Positions 44,430 through 57,792 of a stretch of DNA of 64,000 nt are shown here, one piece after another; the stretch's first letter is position 1, and each line of letters starts with the position of its first letter. The stretch lies in NCBI RefSeq assembly GCF_000005505.3, contig NC_016132.3:58728914-58792913 (forward strand), read 5' to 3'. The DNA is from Brachypodium distachyon. Taxonomy: Eukaryota > Streptophyta > Magnoliopsida > Poales > Poaceae. The notes below the pieces were generated by a model. That model made no database searches and was not told where the DNA came from. It worked only from the letters and a program-made list of their open reading frames with translations. Position numbers and translations under genes: made by a program.

Positions 44430-45740
44430 CTATTTTGGGTTAATTTACTGCATAACAAAAGATAGTTATATATACTTTTATGTTGAAAGAACTAGGAGAG
44501 CTAGCTGCATACGGTCTTTGAAGGTTCAAAGGAGATCAGCATGTAATAGAGCAATAGTTCACATGTACAAAATTGGAGAAACGATAACTTGGTATTGAAA
44601 TGAAGAAAACGGGATCAGTTACAATACCTGATTGTGGAAATTCAGTGTAATATGATTGCGGGACGGATCCTCTTCCTTTGAAGGGGCAATCACATGAAAA
44701 TGGGGTCACTTAAATCGTGTCAAGAGACAATTAACTGTGGCAGAATTCTATTTGTAAAGGAAGTGAAACAATTAACTGCTACAAGAGTTCCCTGATAGAC
44801 TGTCTCTTATAGGGGCAACAATACAACAAGACAGGGTTTACCTACTCAACAAGTAAAGGGAAGAACCCTTCAAAAATAGAACAAGGAAAGAATATGCGTA
44901 GAGGCTGAACGGGATTGAATCCCCCAATATACTACAGTTTGCTAAAAAGGCAAAAGCTAGCAGGATTGGAAGAGATCGAAGAAACGTATCATGTAGATAT
45001 ATTCAAATAATAAAGGGGGTTAGCTACCTAGCTTGCTCCTTGTATTGGTAAAAGGTTGCCTCCTTGTATTGTCAAGGTATCCAGTAAAATTAAGCCCCCA
45101 AACCTACGCACTAACTCTTCAAGGAAGAGACTTTGATATAGTAGTTAGTTCTGGGCCATCTTCTTTCAGACTGTTGGTATAACTTACAGCAGCTTGTGAC
45201 AGCGATTATCTGATTGGTTACTACTCACTACTTCTTGAAGAAGTCCGGAACTGGGATTACAATTTTGTAAGGCAACAGAGCACAGTGGAATTACAACAGC
45301 TTTAAAGCAGAAAACTCAATCGTGCTTACGTTACAAAGATTATTAGGAAGATTATGCCATACAGAACAGGAAGGTACTATGCGAGTTTCAGATAGAAAAC
45401 TGTCAAACAGTTGACAGAATCACAAAATATTATACAACACTAACAATGGCACATCAGGGACCAAACTGAAGCTACCTACAGCTGCAACGCTGATGGGAGA
45501 TTTACTGGATACTTCACTTCACTTTGCTGTACAGATTGATGAGAGCCGTTGGTGTTAGGTTGAAAGGTCGAGAAGCCACGAATGGGGAGTTCGAGATGGA
45601 ACACCTGTGTCTACGAACAGTCACTGCTTATTCAGTTTGTCTGGCTGAGAAATTGCTCCATCAGGGGGACCATCTAAACTGCGACATGGCCAAATTGCAC
45701 TGTATAGTCGAACTCAAGTGGTTTTAATTTGGCTATTATC
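44430..45740. other. Spacer between ankyrin unit D and SPC25
   Basis: It begins with the unit D promoter/leader (an acceptor-like TTACTGCAT region just upstream of the start codon suggests a 5' UTR intron). No gene, repeat or RNA was recognised in the remainder. Confidence 0.5.
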
Positions 45741-48448
45741 TTAATGCCTATTCCCCGCATCCACGGCCTGTGAACAAAACAAAAAAAATCCAATTGATAC
45801 TTTAGCACCGTTAATGATTTGCCTCTATGGAGTAAAAACAATAATAAGCAACTAGCACTATATACCTAGAGGGTGATGCTGTGTACTTACCACAAAACGT
45901 GGGGACCGACGCATGCTAGATGGCGTTGCAAGGGGAGATGCTGCTGATCGGGGAGTACGCCCTCTCTTTGCATGCATGTCTTGATTCTTTGACCGACTTC
46001 GAGAATGGCTTTGATTGCTGGTGCTTTCGCTTGTGGTATCAACGGACAAAGCCGGTGGTGACGAAGCTGTTATGGATGATGTGTCTGGGCAAAATGAACT
46101 TGCAGGATGAACCCCTGCATACAATACAAACAGAACTCTCTAACAGGAGGTACAAAAAAGAACACACCAACAATTGTGAAGCATAAACATAACAACCATG
46201 GGAGATTGGGAGGTAAACATATTTCTCTTCCAACAACAAACATCTATATTCTATGGAATTTACAAATGAACCTATATGTTCTGCCAATTTGATAAGAATT
46301 ATGAAGTTTCTTGTGTACAGTTTGCCACAATGATGGCAGTCATGGCATGAATTTCACAAACCAGTGGTCAAAGTGAACATCCGCTGATAAAGGAAGGAAG
46401 ATAAAATGTTTTAACTATCTGAAAAGGTAGATAAACGTCCATCCACAGGCTTCATGCTTTACATGGTTAAATAACTAACTCGTTAACCATAACTCAAGGT
46501 CAATTCACTCTACTAGACAGTGGCACGGTGTTGGGCGAGGACTGATATCCTATCATCATAAGAATAGAACAGTTAACAAGTGCTATTAAATAGCAAACTC
46601 ATTTTTATTTACACTGAAAGATCAAGGATAACCAAAACTTTCAAGTCATGTAGTCTTGCATCATATATGGCCCCGATAACAATGATATTTGGAGGGGGGA
46701 AATGGTGGAAATTTAGGTAAATGCTCAATATATATACAGAAAGCAGCTATTGCTTCCCATTCACAGAATTACTCTGGCATTTCAGGGAAGATTGACTTGA
46801 TGCATTTTTCTAATGGAAACATTATGGAGTACCTTTCGTTGCAGCCGCTTGGAATCTTGCTCTCATGATTCTAACAAACTTGAACAGATCGTTTGTGCAG
46901 TTCAGATCCTTCACCAATTCTTCAGAATCTTTCAGTAATGGATCACATTGAATTACTGTTATCAACAAATGAGAATTTTAACAACTATAATTCTTAAACA
47001 AATAATCATATGTTGTTAATATTAGATAGATCGGTTAAGAAACTTGCAACTCACAGCTGTATTTATCTTTAGTGACCTTCATGCAAAACAAATACTCATT
47101 GTCAGGACTTTGCATGTTAACTTTGTTGAAGACAAATTTAACGCCTTGAAACAAAAGAGAAACGTCAGACATGATGCTAACTTGATTGACCATGTTATCG
47201 AAACTTTCATTACCTTCCCCTGCAACAACTCGAAAACCAAGAAATTTATTGTACCAAGTAATAGCTTCATCTAGGTTCTTTTCCCCTGTCGCATCAATGT
47301 TAGCTTCAAGAGTTTCAACAGCTGCCATCAAAAGAAGATGCGTTAAGGCATGTAGATATCAGCTCCGGAGCTCGATAATATTGTAACAAAAGAATAATGT
47401 TGGCTCAAAACTCAAAAGAACGCCTCAAACTGAACTATCTGCACCTCCTTTAAAGCCAACTAAAGCTCTTGTAGTTTCATATTCAGTTTAGATTTTAGAG
47501 CCCATCAATATTGTGGCATTTCAGGTTACTGCTAGAACCGTGATTTAAATTGTAATATTACCTTCAAGCTGCTTAGATATGACGTTTGCATATTCATCTC
47601 TCCGAGTCCTCTGATCCATGACCAAGTTGTTGAGCTGCTCATTTGTTGTAGTGGCACTCGAAATTGACTCACTGGTGCGCTCACATTCTGATCCTTTGTT
47701 TAGTTGGACTGCAGAGAAAGTTTACAAAAATTCCAGCATTTCCATTAAATGCAATAGAGGAAAAGGGTACTAAGATAAGAAATGAGACATTAATCAAAGA
47801 GTGCGTGCAGCGAACCATCCATAAGGCCATAACAAAAACAATAAACGAATTAATGTACATCCTGTTGTTGCAAATCGCACAAGAGTGATGAAATGCTTGA
47901 AATACTTACTGGACAGAGCTTCTGCAAGACCTGCTTCAAGTCCCCTGAACTGATCCTTCAGTCTGTTGAGTTTTTCTGTCATCCAAGAATACGCACACAA
48001 GTAAGAGTAATCACTCGCACTTTCAGCTTTAGCTCACAAATCTCACTTGGAATTTTGCACCGATTGGTCGTCCGAAACTACAACCTCGCTTAGGAGGATA
48101 CATAAATTTGCATTTATTTATATGTAAACAAAAATCAAATAGACTGGCTCACTGCAATCAATGAACTTAACCTTAGGTCTCAAGATCGACCACGCATTTG
48201 GCAATCGAGTTTCCCCAGATGGAAACGGGAGAGCGCGATACTAGGGAATCCGGGAATCGCAGAGGCGACCTACCTCGTTGGGCGACGGTTTCGTCGGCGA
48301 GCGAGCGGGCCGAGGCGATGGCGGCGCGGAAAGCGTCGGCGGCCGCCGCCGTGCGCTCGTGGCCACGGGCGATCTGCCGCTCGCACGCCGCGCGTTGCTC
48401 CGCCATGTACCGGCACAGATCTGCGGCGGCGGTACTGGAGCGCTCCAT
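45741..48448 (-). CDS. SPC25: Kinetochore protein SPC25 homologue (319 aa spliced; 8 exons)
   Basis: Subunit of the NDC80 complex, which links kinetochores to spindle microtubules. Exons on the minus strand: 48448-48274, 47975-47910, 47708-47562, 47321-47214, 47144-47055, 46955-46833, 46114-45891, 45767-45741; the sum is in frame. The N-terminal half is Ala/Glu/Arg-rich and predicted coiled coil (MAEQRAACERQIARGHE, EKLNRLKDQFRGLEAGL). The C-terminal half carries the RWD-like Spc25 fold: AITWYNKFLGFRVV, GVKFVFNKVNM, then CDPLLKDSEELVKDLN and FKFVRIMRARF. A Ser/Arg/Pro-rich basic tail follows. Intron 47145-47213 is only 69 bases, in frame and stop-free. An alternative end reads through the last donor to a stop at 45858. 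The gene shares a divergent promoter with the AP-3 beta gene. Family assignment is from memory of plant SPC25 and is fairly firm for the C-terminal domain. Confidence 0.85.
47145..47213 (-). other. 69-base in-frame intron of SPC25 (exitron-like)
   Basis: Donor GAAG|GTAATG and acceptor TTTCAAG|GCG. Splicing joins FRVVAGEG to VKFVF as in other SPC25 proteins. The intron is 23 codons long with no stop, so retention adds 23 residues in the globular domain. Confidence 0.75.
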
Positions 48449-48920
48449 GGCTCGCCGACGACTGAGGCGGCGGCTTTGCTCCGCTGCCCGTCCGGCCGGG
48501 TTTGGGGAGGAGAAGAGGAGCGGATCGAGTTCAAAATTTTCCAAACTCTCTCGCTCTCTCTTTTTCAGCGAACTGGACAGTTAGTTCAATGGGCTTTATT
48601 TAAATGGGCCTTTGGGCCTTTAGTCAAGGGCTTTTCCCCTTTCAACAGATATAGCCCAGGCGGCCAGGCTACTGTAAAAGCGGAAAGATGGTTTTACGTC
48701 TTCATAGCTCACTTGCGTAAACCTGGCACGCACATCGCGTATTCACGTTGCTTCGCTCGCTGTGGACTGGACCCTATTGAGTTCGCCTCTGTCTCTTCTC
48801 CAGTCCAACGTCTCTCCGGCGATAGACGGCGCCCCGCCGTCGAGATCCGGTCTTCTCTCTCTCGCCGCTCCGCTGCCGGGGAGATTCGTCGGGGGGGACC
48901 TAGCGGGCGAGGGAGGCGAG
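48449..48920. promoter_or_regulatory. Divergent promoter of SPC25 (-) and AP-3 beta (+) with site II motifs
   Basis: The two start codons are 472 bases apart. TGGGCT (48590), ATGGGCC (48604) and TGGGCC (48613) form a cluster of site II/telo-type promoter words typical of plant housekeeping and proliferation genes; GCCCAG follows near 48655. No clear TATA box is present for either gene. Confidence 0.6.
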
Positions 48921-51900
48921 ATGTTCGGTCTTCAGGCGAGCAGCGCGGCGGCGTCGTGGGTGGTGGGGCGGATGGGGACGGACGCGCACCTCTACGACGA
49001 CCCGGAGGACGCATCCATCCCGGCGCTGCTCGACTCCCGCTTCGACGCCGACAGGATCGACGCGCTCAAGCGCCTGCTCGCCCTCATCGCGCAGGGCGTC
49101 GACGTCGCCCACCTCTTCCCGCAGGTCCGGCAAAATCCCCCCCTCCTCCGTGGATCCTGGCGGAATTCGGACTGATCTGCGTGCGTGCGTCCGGTGCAGG
49201 TGGTTAAGAACGTTGCGGCGCAGTCGCTGGAGGTCAAGAAGCTCGTCTACCTCTACCTCCTCCACTACGCCGAGAAGTAAGCAACCCCCCCACTCATTTT
49301 GCACTTCTGTTCTTCCTGTCCTGCCTGTAATTGGTTGCTCCTGATTGAAGTAACTCTGTGTCTGTGCTGAGTATGAGACGGTTAGAACAGGTGTTCTGTC
49401 TGCTTCAAAACTAGTAAGGCAGAGAAAACTGTTGCGTGTAATGACCTGTGAACATAATTGATGGGCGCTTCCTCTTCAATAGCATGTTTATTGATGCTTG
49501 AATTGGACCATAGTATGTCAAAATTTTCTTTGAGATGCTCTAGTTAAAGGATTACGCTACCGTGAAGTTTGAATCTTGCTTGACAAAACTGATTTTTGAA
49601 TAACCAGCTAAGTTGTTTTCTGTGATTACCATGTGCTGCTCAAAGTGATTTTAGGTTCTTTCTTGGTGTTGCTGCAGGCGCCAAAATGAAGCTCTCCTTT
49701 CTATTAACATATTCCAGAAGGATTTATCGGATATAAACCCATTGGTGAGGGCTTGGGCCCTACGCACCATGGCTGGTATCAGATTACATGTCGTTGCTCC
49801 ACTTGTGCTAGTGGCTGTAAAGAAATGTGCCAGGGATCCATCGGCGTATGTCAGAAAATGTGCGGCGTATGCACTTTGTAAGCTCTTCGACTTGCTTCCG
49901 GAGGAAAGTACAACTTTGGAGGAGGTTTGTTTTGTGCAACCTGCTGCTCATTTTGCATCGATGCTCCACACTATATGTTTCTGAAGCCTGATGATGTTTT
50001 TTGCAGATTGTGGATGTTTTGTTCAGTGACAATTCCCCGGGAGTAGTCGGAGCCGCCGCTGTTGCATTTAAGTCAGTCTGTCCAAATTGTTTAGCATTGA
50101 TATCAAAACATTTCCGCAGGCTATGTGAAACACTGCCTGATATCGAAGAATGGTATCAGATTACTCTAATTGAGATTCTCTTGCGGTATGTCATAGCTAG
50201 ACATGGATTAGTCAAGGATTCTGTAATGTTTGCTTCAAATTTATCTTTGGTGGCCCAGGGTGGTGTTACTGTTGATACTATGTCCTACACTCAACCAACA
50301 AGTGTTGGTGGGATCAGTGGCACTAGGCCAAACATCATGTTGCTTCGGCATTACATTGAAGAACATCCAGGATGTTTTGATAGGGAAGATGATAAGTTCA
50401 GCTCTCCATCTGTCACTACGAGTACGAACGATGATGTTGCAATTCTTTTGAAATGCACATCTCCTCTTCTATGGAGCCAAAACAGTGGAGTCGTACTTGC
50501 AGCAGCAAGTGTTCATTGGATCATGGCTCCAGTTGAGGAAGTGAAGAGAATTGTTGGGCCGATTTTGTTTACTTTGCGTTCATCTCCTGATGCAGCATAT
50601 GTGGTACTTTCTAGATACTTTTTCATGGTCTTATATTTCAACAACTAGCAATTATACTGGTATTTGCAAAGACTTTCTAGATACTTTGATGTCCTTTTGA
50701 CAACCTTGACAGTGTTTTATTGAGGCATTTCTTGTGGACATAAGAATCTAATAATTTTCCTTCATATGATGATATGTGCAATTTCCTCGATTTTTATTTC
50801 TTCTTGAATTGACCAGGTTTTTATTCTTGCAGGTGCTTGGCGACATACTGGTATTTGCAAAGACTGCTCCATTATTGTTTGCTCCATATGATGAGGACTT
50901 CTTCATATGCTCTTCAGATCCATACCAGACTAGGGCTTTAAAGCTTGAAATACTGACCACCATCGCCTCAGAGTCATCTATTCCTGCCATTTTTGAAGAA
51001 TTTGAGGTATTTGTTTGCAACTGTATATGTTGTTATCCCCTCAAAAAAAAAAAACTCTATATGTTGTTAAGATGTGTGTTCGAGAAAAATTCTAGTTAAT
51101 ATTTCTTTACCCATTCTGTTTGTGGATGTTCATGGTACTCTTTTGTAAATCCTGCCAGGATTATATCAAAGATCCAAATAGGAGATTTGTGGCAGATACA
51201 GTTGCTGCCATTGCGCTGTGCGCCCAGAAGCTCCCCTCTATCTCATCCACTTGCCTTGAGGGGCTTCTGTCCCTTGTATTTTATGGTGATGATTTCTCTG
51301 GTTGCATACTTTGTGGTGGATTCTACTCTGTGAATACTAAGGTTTTATTTTTTTACCATGTTACAGAATCATCTATCACTAACTCAGTTCACTTGGACGG
51401 AGAAGATATTGTTTTAGTTCAAGCAATCCTTTCAATCAAAGCAATAGTGAAAATAGATGCAGCTTCTCATGAGAAGGTATTAGTATTGGATACTTTATTG
51501 CTTGTTATCCTATAGTTATTGGATACTTTATTGCTTGTTATCCTATAGTGCGGCAGATTTTTTTAATTTGTTTCATTTACGTGCCTAGAAACTAGGACTT
51601 GTTTGTATGCTTCTCAATACATGGCTAATGTGTTACTCTTGACCTTGTGATTTTCATCTGATAATCTATCCACGTCAGTGTTTGGAATGTAGGCTGTATT
51701 GTACAACTTATGGGCTTTCTTATATCACCCGCAAATTATCTTGGTCCTTTTAATCAGTCAGTGGTAATTTCCCTACTGAAGCGTGAAGGACTTCTGTAGT
51801 TCTGTACATATTCGACATTGGAATTTAATACGACATGCCATAGTTTTTGTTGTCTTGTTAAATATTGACTTATTTTCCATGTTAAGTTCTTTTATCTCCT

Positions 51901-54164
51901 TTTTTTTGTTTGTTTGAGGTATGCTGTATTAGTTATTGGAACTACACTGAAGAACAAACGCGGAAGGATGCCATCATGTGCTATTGTTTGAATGCATATC
52001 TTATATTTTGATTTGACATGTTCACAATTCTTTTTCTCTGAAGGTGATTATCCGCCTGGTTCGCAGACTGGATAAAATTAAGCAGCCTGCAGCACGGTCC
52101 TTGATTATTTGGATATTTGGCGAGTATAGCTCTGTAGGAAACCTCATTCCAAAGATAATTCCACCTGTTCTCAAGTATCTAGCATGGTCTTTTGCTGCTG
52201 AAGTGCTCGAGACAAAGCTTCAGATCCTAAATGCTTCTGCAAAGGTACATCCTAACTTAAGTTTCCTGCTATTACATAGGGGATTGGTAAAAAAGTTTGC
52301 CTTTCCAGGTTATAATACATTCTGCAGAAGAACACTTGGAAGAATTCAAAAGGATAATGGCATATATCACCGACCTGGCTGCATGTGACTTGAATTATGA
52401 TGTCCGTGATCGTGCACGCTTTATATCAAATCTTTTGCCATGTGGCAAGACCTCTTTAAATGAAAATGACTCCACATGTCAATCTCACAGTCAAGATATT
52501 CGTAAGGAGCTAGCTGATCATATCTTTGGTGGGAAGATACCTACAACATCTCATTCAGACAGCAACTACCGGATTTATCTTCCTGGTTCCCTGTCACAAG
52601 TTGTTCTTCATGCAGCTCCTGGTTATGCACCACTTCCAAAGCCTCAAAGTATGGAATTAATTTATCACACCATAAAGCTGACCAGGGACACAGCTAATTC
52701 TTCTGAAAGTAATAATTCCAATGCTGAATCTGAGTCTTCCTATGAGAGTGGCTCTGTTTATGATTCAGAGAGTGAAGGTGGTGGCTTATCTGACAAAGAT
52801 GCCACTGGATCTAGCCAATATCCAAATGATGACGGACATAACCTCCATCACCGACAAGATAATCAGGAAGCCCCTCTGGTTCATATGTATGATGACAATG
52901 TAGATCAAGGCCAGACAGGTCGAAACGTTGAGGACAATTTGTCATCTCTCATCTCTACTGATTTGACTGAATTAATGTCTAAGTCAGCCTTGGAGTCATG
53001 GCTTGACGAGGCTCCTGCTTTGCCAGCTGTTCAGGAATCTATGCAGAAATCAATTGCAAGAGTTTCTTTTACCAACCGCAGCTTTGAGCGAAAACCTAAA
53101 CTGCATACATTGCTAGACCCTTCTAATACTAGTGGTCTGAGTGTTATATATGCCTTCTCAGCGGAGATTTCCCCCATATCACGCTTGCTGGTATGTATAG
53201 ACTTGTTTGTTGAGAATAATACAACAGACCAGTTGACAGATATAATCATTAAATCTGAAGAGGCTTCTATTAGTAAGGATGAAATGGACCAAACATCAGA
53301 AGGATCTGCAAGGTATGCGCCATCTGTGATATTTTTATTTTTTAACAAACATTTATATTGTTAAATATTAAAATGTTTATTATGAAAACCTGTTGATGGT
53401 TTTTATTTGTCAACTTATTTTACCTCGCAGCTCATACATAGTAAATCATCTTTTCCTGCAGCATCCCAACTCTTGCTCCTGTGGAAGAGATACGCTCGTT
53501 GGCTCCACAACAGACTGTGAAGATGATTCTTCAAGTTCACTTCCATCATCATCTCTTGCCCCTAAAGCTGTCTGTTCTCTGCAATGGGAAAAGGCATCCA
53601 GCTAAACTTCACCCTGATATTGCTTATTTTGTACGGCCACTACCCATGGACTTGAATGCTTTTCTTTGCAAGGAAAACCAGCTGAGGGGAGTGTTTGAGT
53701 ATGCTAGAAGGTAAGAAAGTTTCATCCTATCTTTGTTTGAGAGGATGCCACTGGCTAGATCCAGGTTGTTGATTGTCAAACATATATCCAATAACTAAAT
53801 CTATTGGAATTGCAATAGGTGCACCTTCAAAGATCATCTTCAGAAGCATGGGTGCACTGAAGAGAGTACGGACCACACCGATAAAAACCTTCTAGTAGCG
53901 CAGAGTCTTGCATCAAAAGTACTCAGCAATGCCAATGTTCACCTAGTGTCAATGGATATGCCAGTAACCTTCAGCATCGACGACGCGTCCGGCTTATGCT
54001 GGCGATTTAGCAGTGAGATTCTGAGCACTTCAAACCCCTGCCTAATTACCATCTTGGCGGAAGGTCATACCTCAGGACCACTGGATCTCACCGTCAAGGT
54101 GAATTCTGAAGATACGGTGTTTGGCCTAAACCTCCTGAACAGAGTTGTAACAATCATCGAGTGA
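48921..54164 (+). CDS. AP3B: AP-3 complex subunit beta, PAT2-like (1111 aa, 11 exons)
   Basis: Large subunit of the AP-3 adaptor, which sorts cargo from Golgi/endosomes to the vacuole; Arabidopsis PAT2 is needed for vacuole biogenesis. Exons: 48921-49124, 49200-49276, 49678-49924, 50007-50603, 50833-51006, 51159-51285, 51367-51476, 52044-52244, 52309-53312, 53462-53710, 53819-54164; total 3336 bases. The N-terminal adaptin trunk of HEAT repeats covers about residues 35-620 (LVYLYLLHYAEK, NPLVRAWALRTMAGIR, DPSAYVRKCAAYALCKL). A hinge rich in Ser, Glu and Asp follows at about 700-760 (SESNNSNAESESSYESGS), typical of beta adaptins. The C-terminal appendage contains HFHHHLLPLKLSV and ends near VFGLNLLNRV, as remembered for PAT2. 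Intron 6 (51286-51366) is 81 bases, in frame and stop-free. All splice sites are GT-AG. Confidence 0.95.
51286..51366 (+). other. 81-base in-frame intron 6 of AP-3 beta (exitron-like)
   Basis: Donor TATG|GTGATG and acceptor CATGTTACAG after a T-run. Splicing gives a frame that aligns with PAT2 in the trunk domain. The intron equals 27 codons and has no stop. Confidence 0.75.
51483..51548 (+). repeat. 33-bp tandem duplication at the start of AP-3 beta intron 7
   Basis: The unit TTATTGGATACTTTATTGCT...CTATAG occurs twice in direct tandem with one mismatch, just inside the intron after the GAGAAG|GTATTA donor. Confidence 0.9.
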
Positions 54165-54777
54165 AGAGAATCTTTTAAGTTTTGCACATTTAATTTTACA
54201 GACCATTTTGTCAATACTGTAAATTGTTGTACATTTGTTTCTTTTAACTCGTAAATTGTTGTACATTACTGCAAGCGCTGAGCCGCTGACGGTTAGCATA
54301 AATGGGCAGTGGCTGGTGCTGTTACCAACCTTGTTCTTTTGCATTATCAGAGATGTTCTGCAAGTTACTAATGATCACACACCCTTGTTTCTTTTAAGTG
54401 TCGCGTTAATCTTCTTTTTTATTAGCTGATCGCAGTTCACATTCTCTTAATCCCATGTAGAATTTCAGAATGTAGTTTTCGTATCATGGAGAAATTATAC
54501 ACCAGTCTACAGAACATGCATCGAATACATCTGTTCTATACTTAACACTTAATATCTCAATTAACAGGGCCTCTCACGCCAGATATAAATAACGCCCTTA
54601 GCCAAAAAAGGCTGACCCCCTAATCAGCTTACACTTTATGAGCCGATGATCTACGTATTAGATAAGTCATTCAGGGCCTATTCAAGCTTTTGAACGCAGA
54701 ATTTCATAGGAAATAGCTCAATTCCTACATAATTCAAGCAAAATCTCCACGCTAAGCAGGAACAAAAATCTCTGCGC
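54165..54777. other. Convergent spacer between AP-3 beta and the RlmN-like gene
   Basis: It holds both 3' UTRs. A short direct repeat (CTGTAAATTGTTGTACATT and CTCGTAAATTGTTGTACATT, about 54219-54269) is the only structure noticed. Confidence 0.5.
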
Positions 54778-57041
<2,264 letters not shown>

Positions 57042-57792
57042 TCTTTTTCTCCTACTGCTGTTGCGAACCGAAGCTGCTGAGGATTTGTAGCAGCCTCATC
57101 CACTTCTCCCTCGCTAATTTGCTTGGGCTTTTTATCATCCTGCCATGTGGGCCTTATAAACGGTTTCTTGCAACGGCCCACGAAGGATAGAAGGAGATGA
57201 TATTTTTTTAGCTTATGCTTTTGTTAAAACAAAATTTCATTTTTGGTCTTTTAAAATGTTAGCCCTCCGTAGTAAATTTCTGTTTTCGGAAAGAGGGAAG
57301 AAATTCTTTGAGAGGTGTTTAGTTGAGTTTCAAATGCTTTGGTTGACAAGTAGCTGAAGTGCAAGTGTGCAAATGGGATGCATCCATCTCCATAGTCAAA
57401 AAAGAAAATCTTGTCGCTGACTTCCTTTGGAAATCTTATGTGTTCCATCAGTGTTTGTCCTCTGACTTTCTTGCGAACAAAAATAAGATCTTTTGGAAAC
57501 AGAGACATTCGTCCCGAACAAAAGTTGAAACTTGTACTTAGTACAAGATAAACAGTTAGTAGAAATTAGAAGCCGTTTCTGCATGTTGTTCAGCTTATCA
57601 TCATAAACAATCATCCTGCCTAAGACTAGTAAGAGAGAAGCCAAAAATGTAGGGGAAGATCTGAATTTCACAAGAACAAACGAAGAAGCGCTAAATTAAC
57701 AACATTCAGAAACGAAACCATCCTCTGCGGCTGCCTCTGCTTTACAATTTCATCTCATCACTCGGGAGAGGAGAATCATCTACAGCAAATTC
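57042..57792. other. Spacer upstream of the RlmN-like gene and downstream of the kinase gene
   Basis: Promoter of the RlmN-like gene on the left (GGGCTT, GTGGGCC, GGCCCAC words at 57125-57181, TATAAAC at 57155) and the kinase 3' flank on the right. No other gene is supported. Confidence 0.5.

Noticed and set aside
48278..49207. 309-codon plus-strand frame across the SPC25/AP-3 beta promoter
   Set aside because: It overlaps SPC25 exon 1 antisense and AP-3 beta exon 1 in another frame. Its product is low-complexity Arg/Gly and both overlapped genes are well supported.
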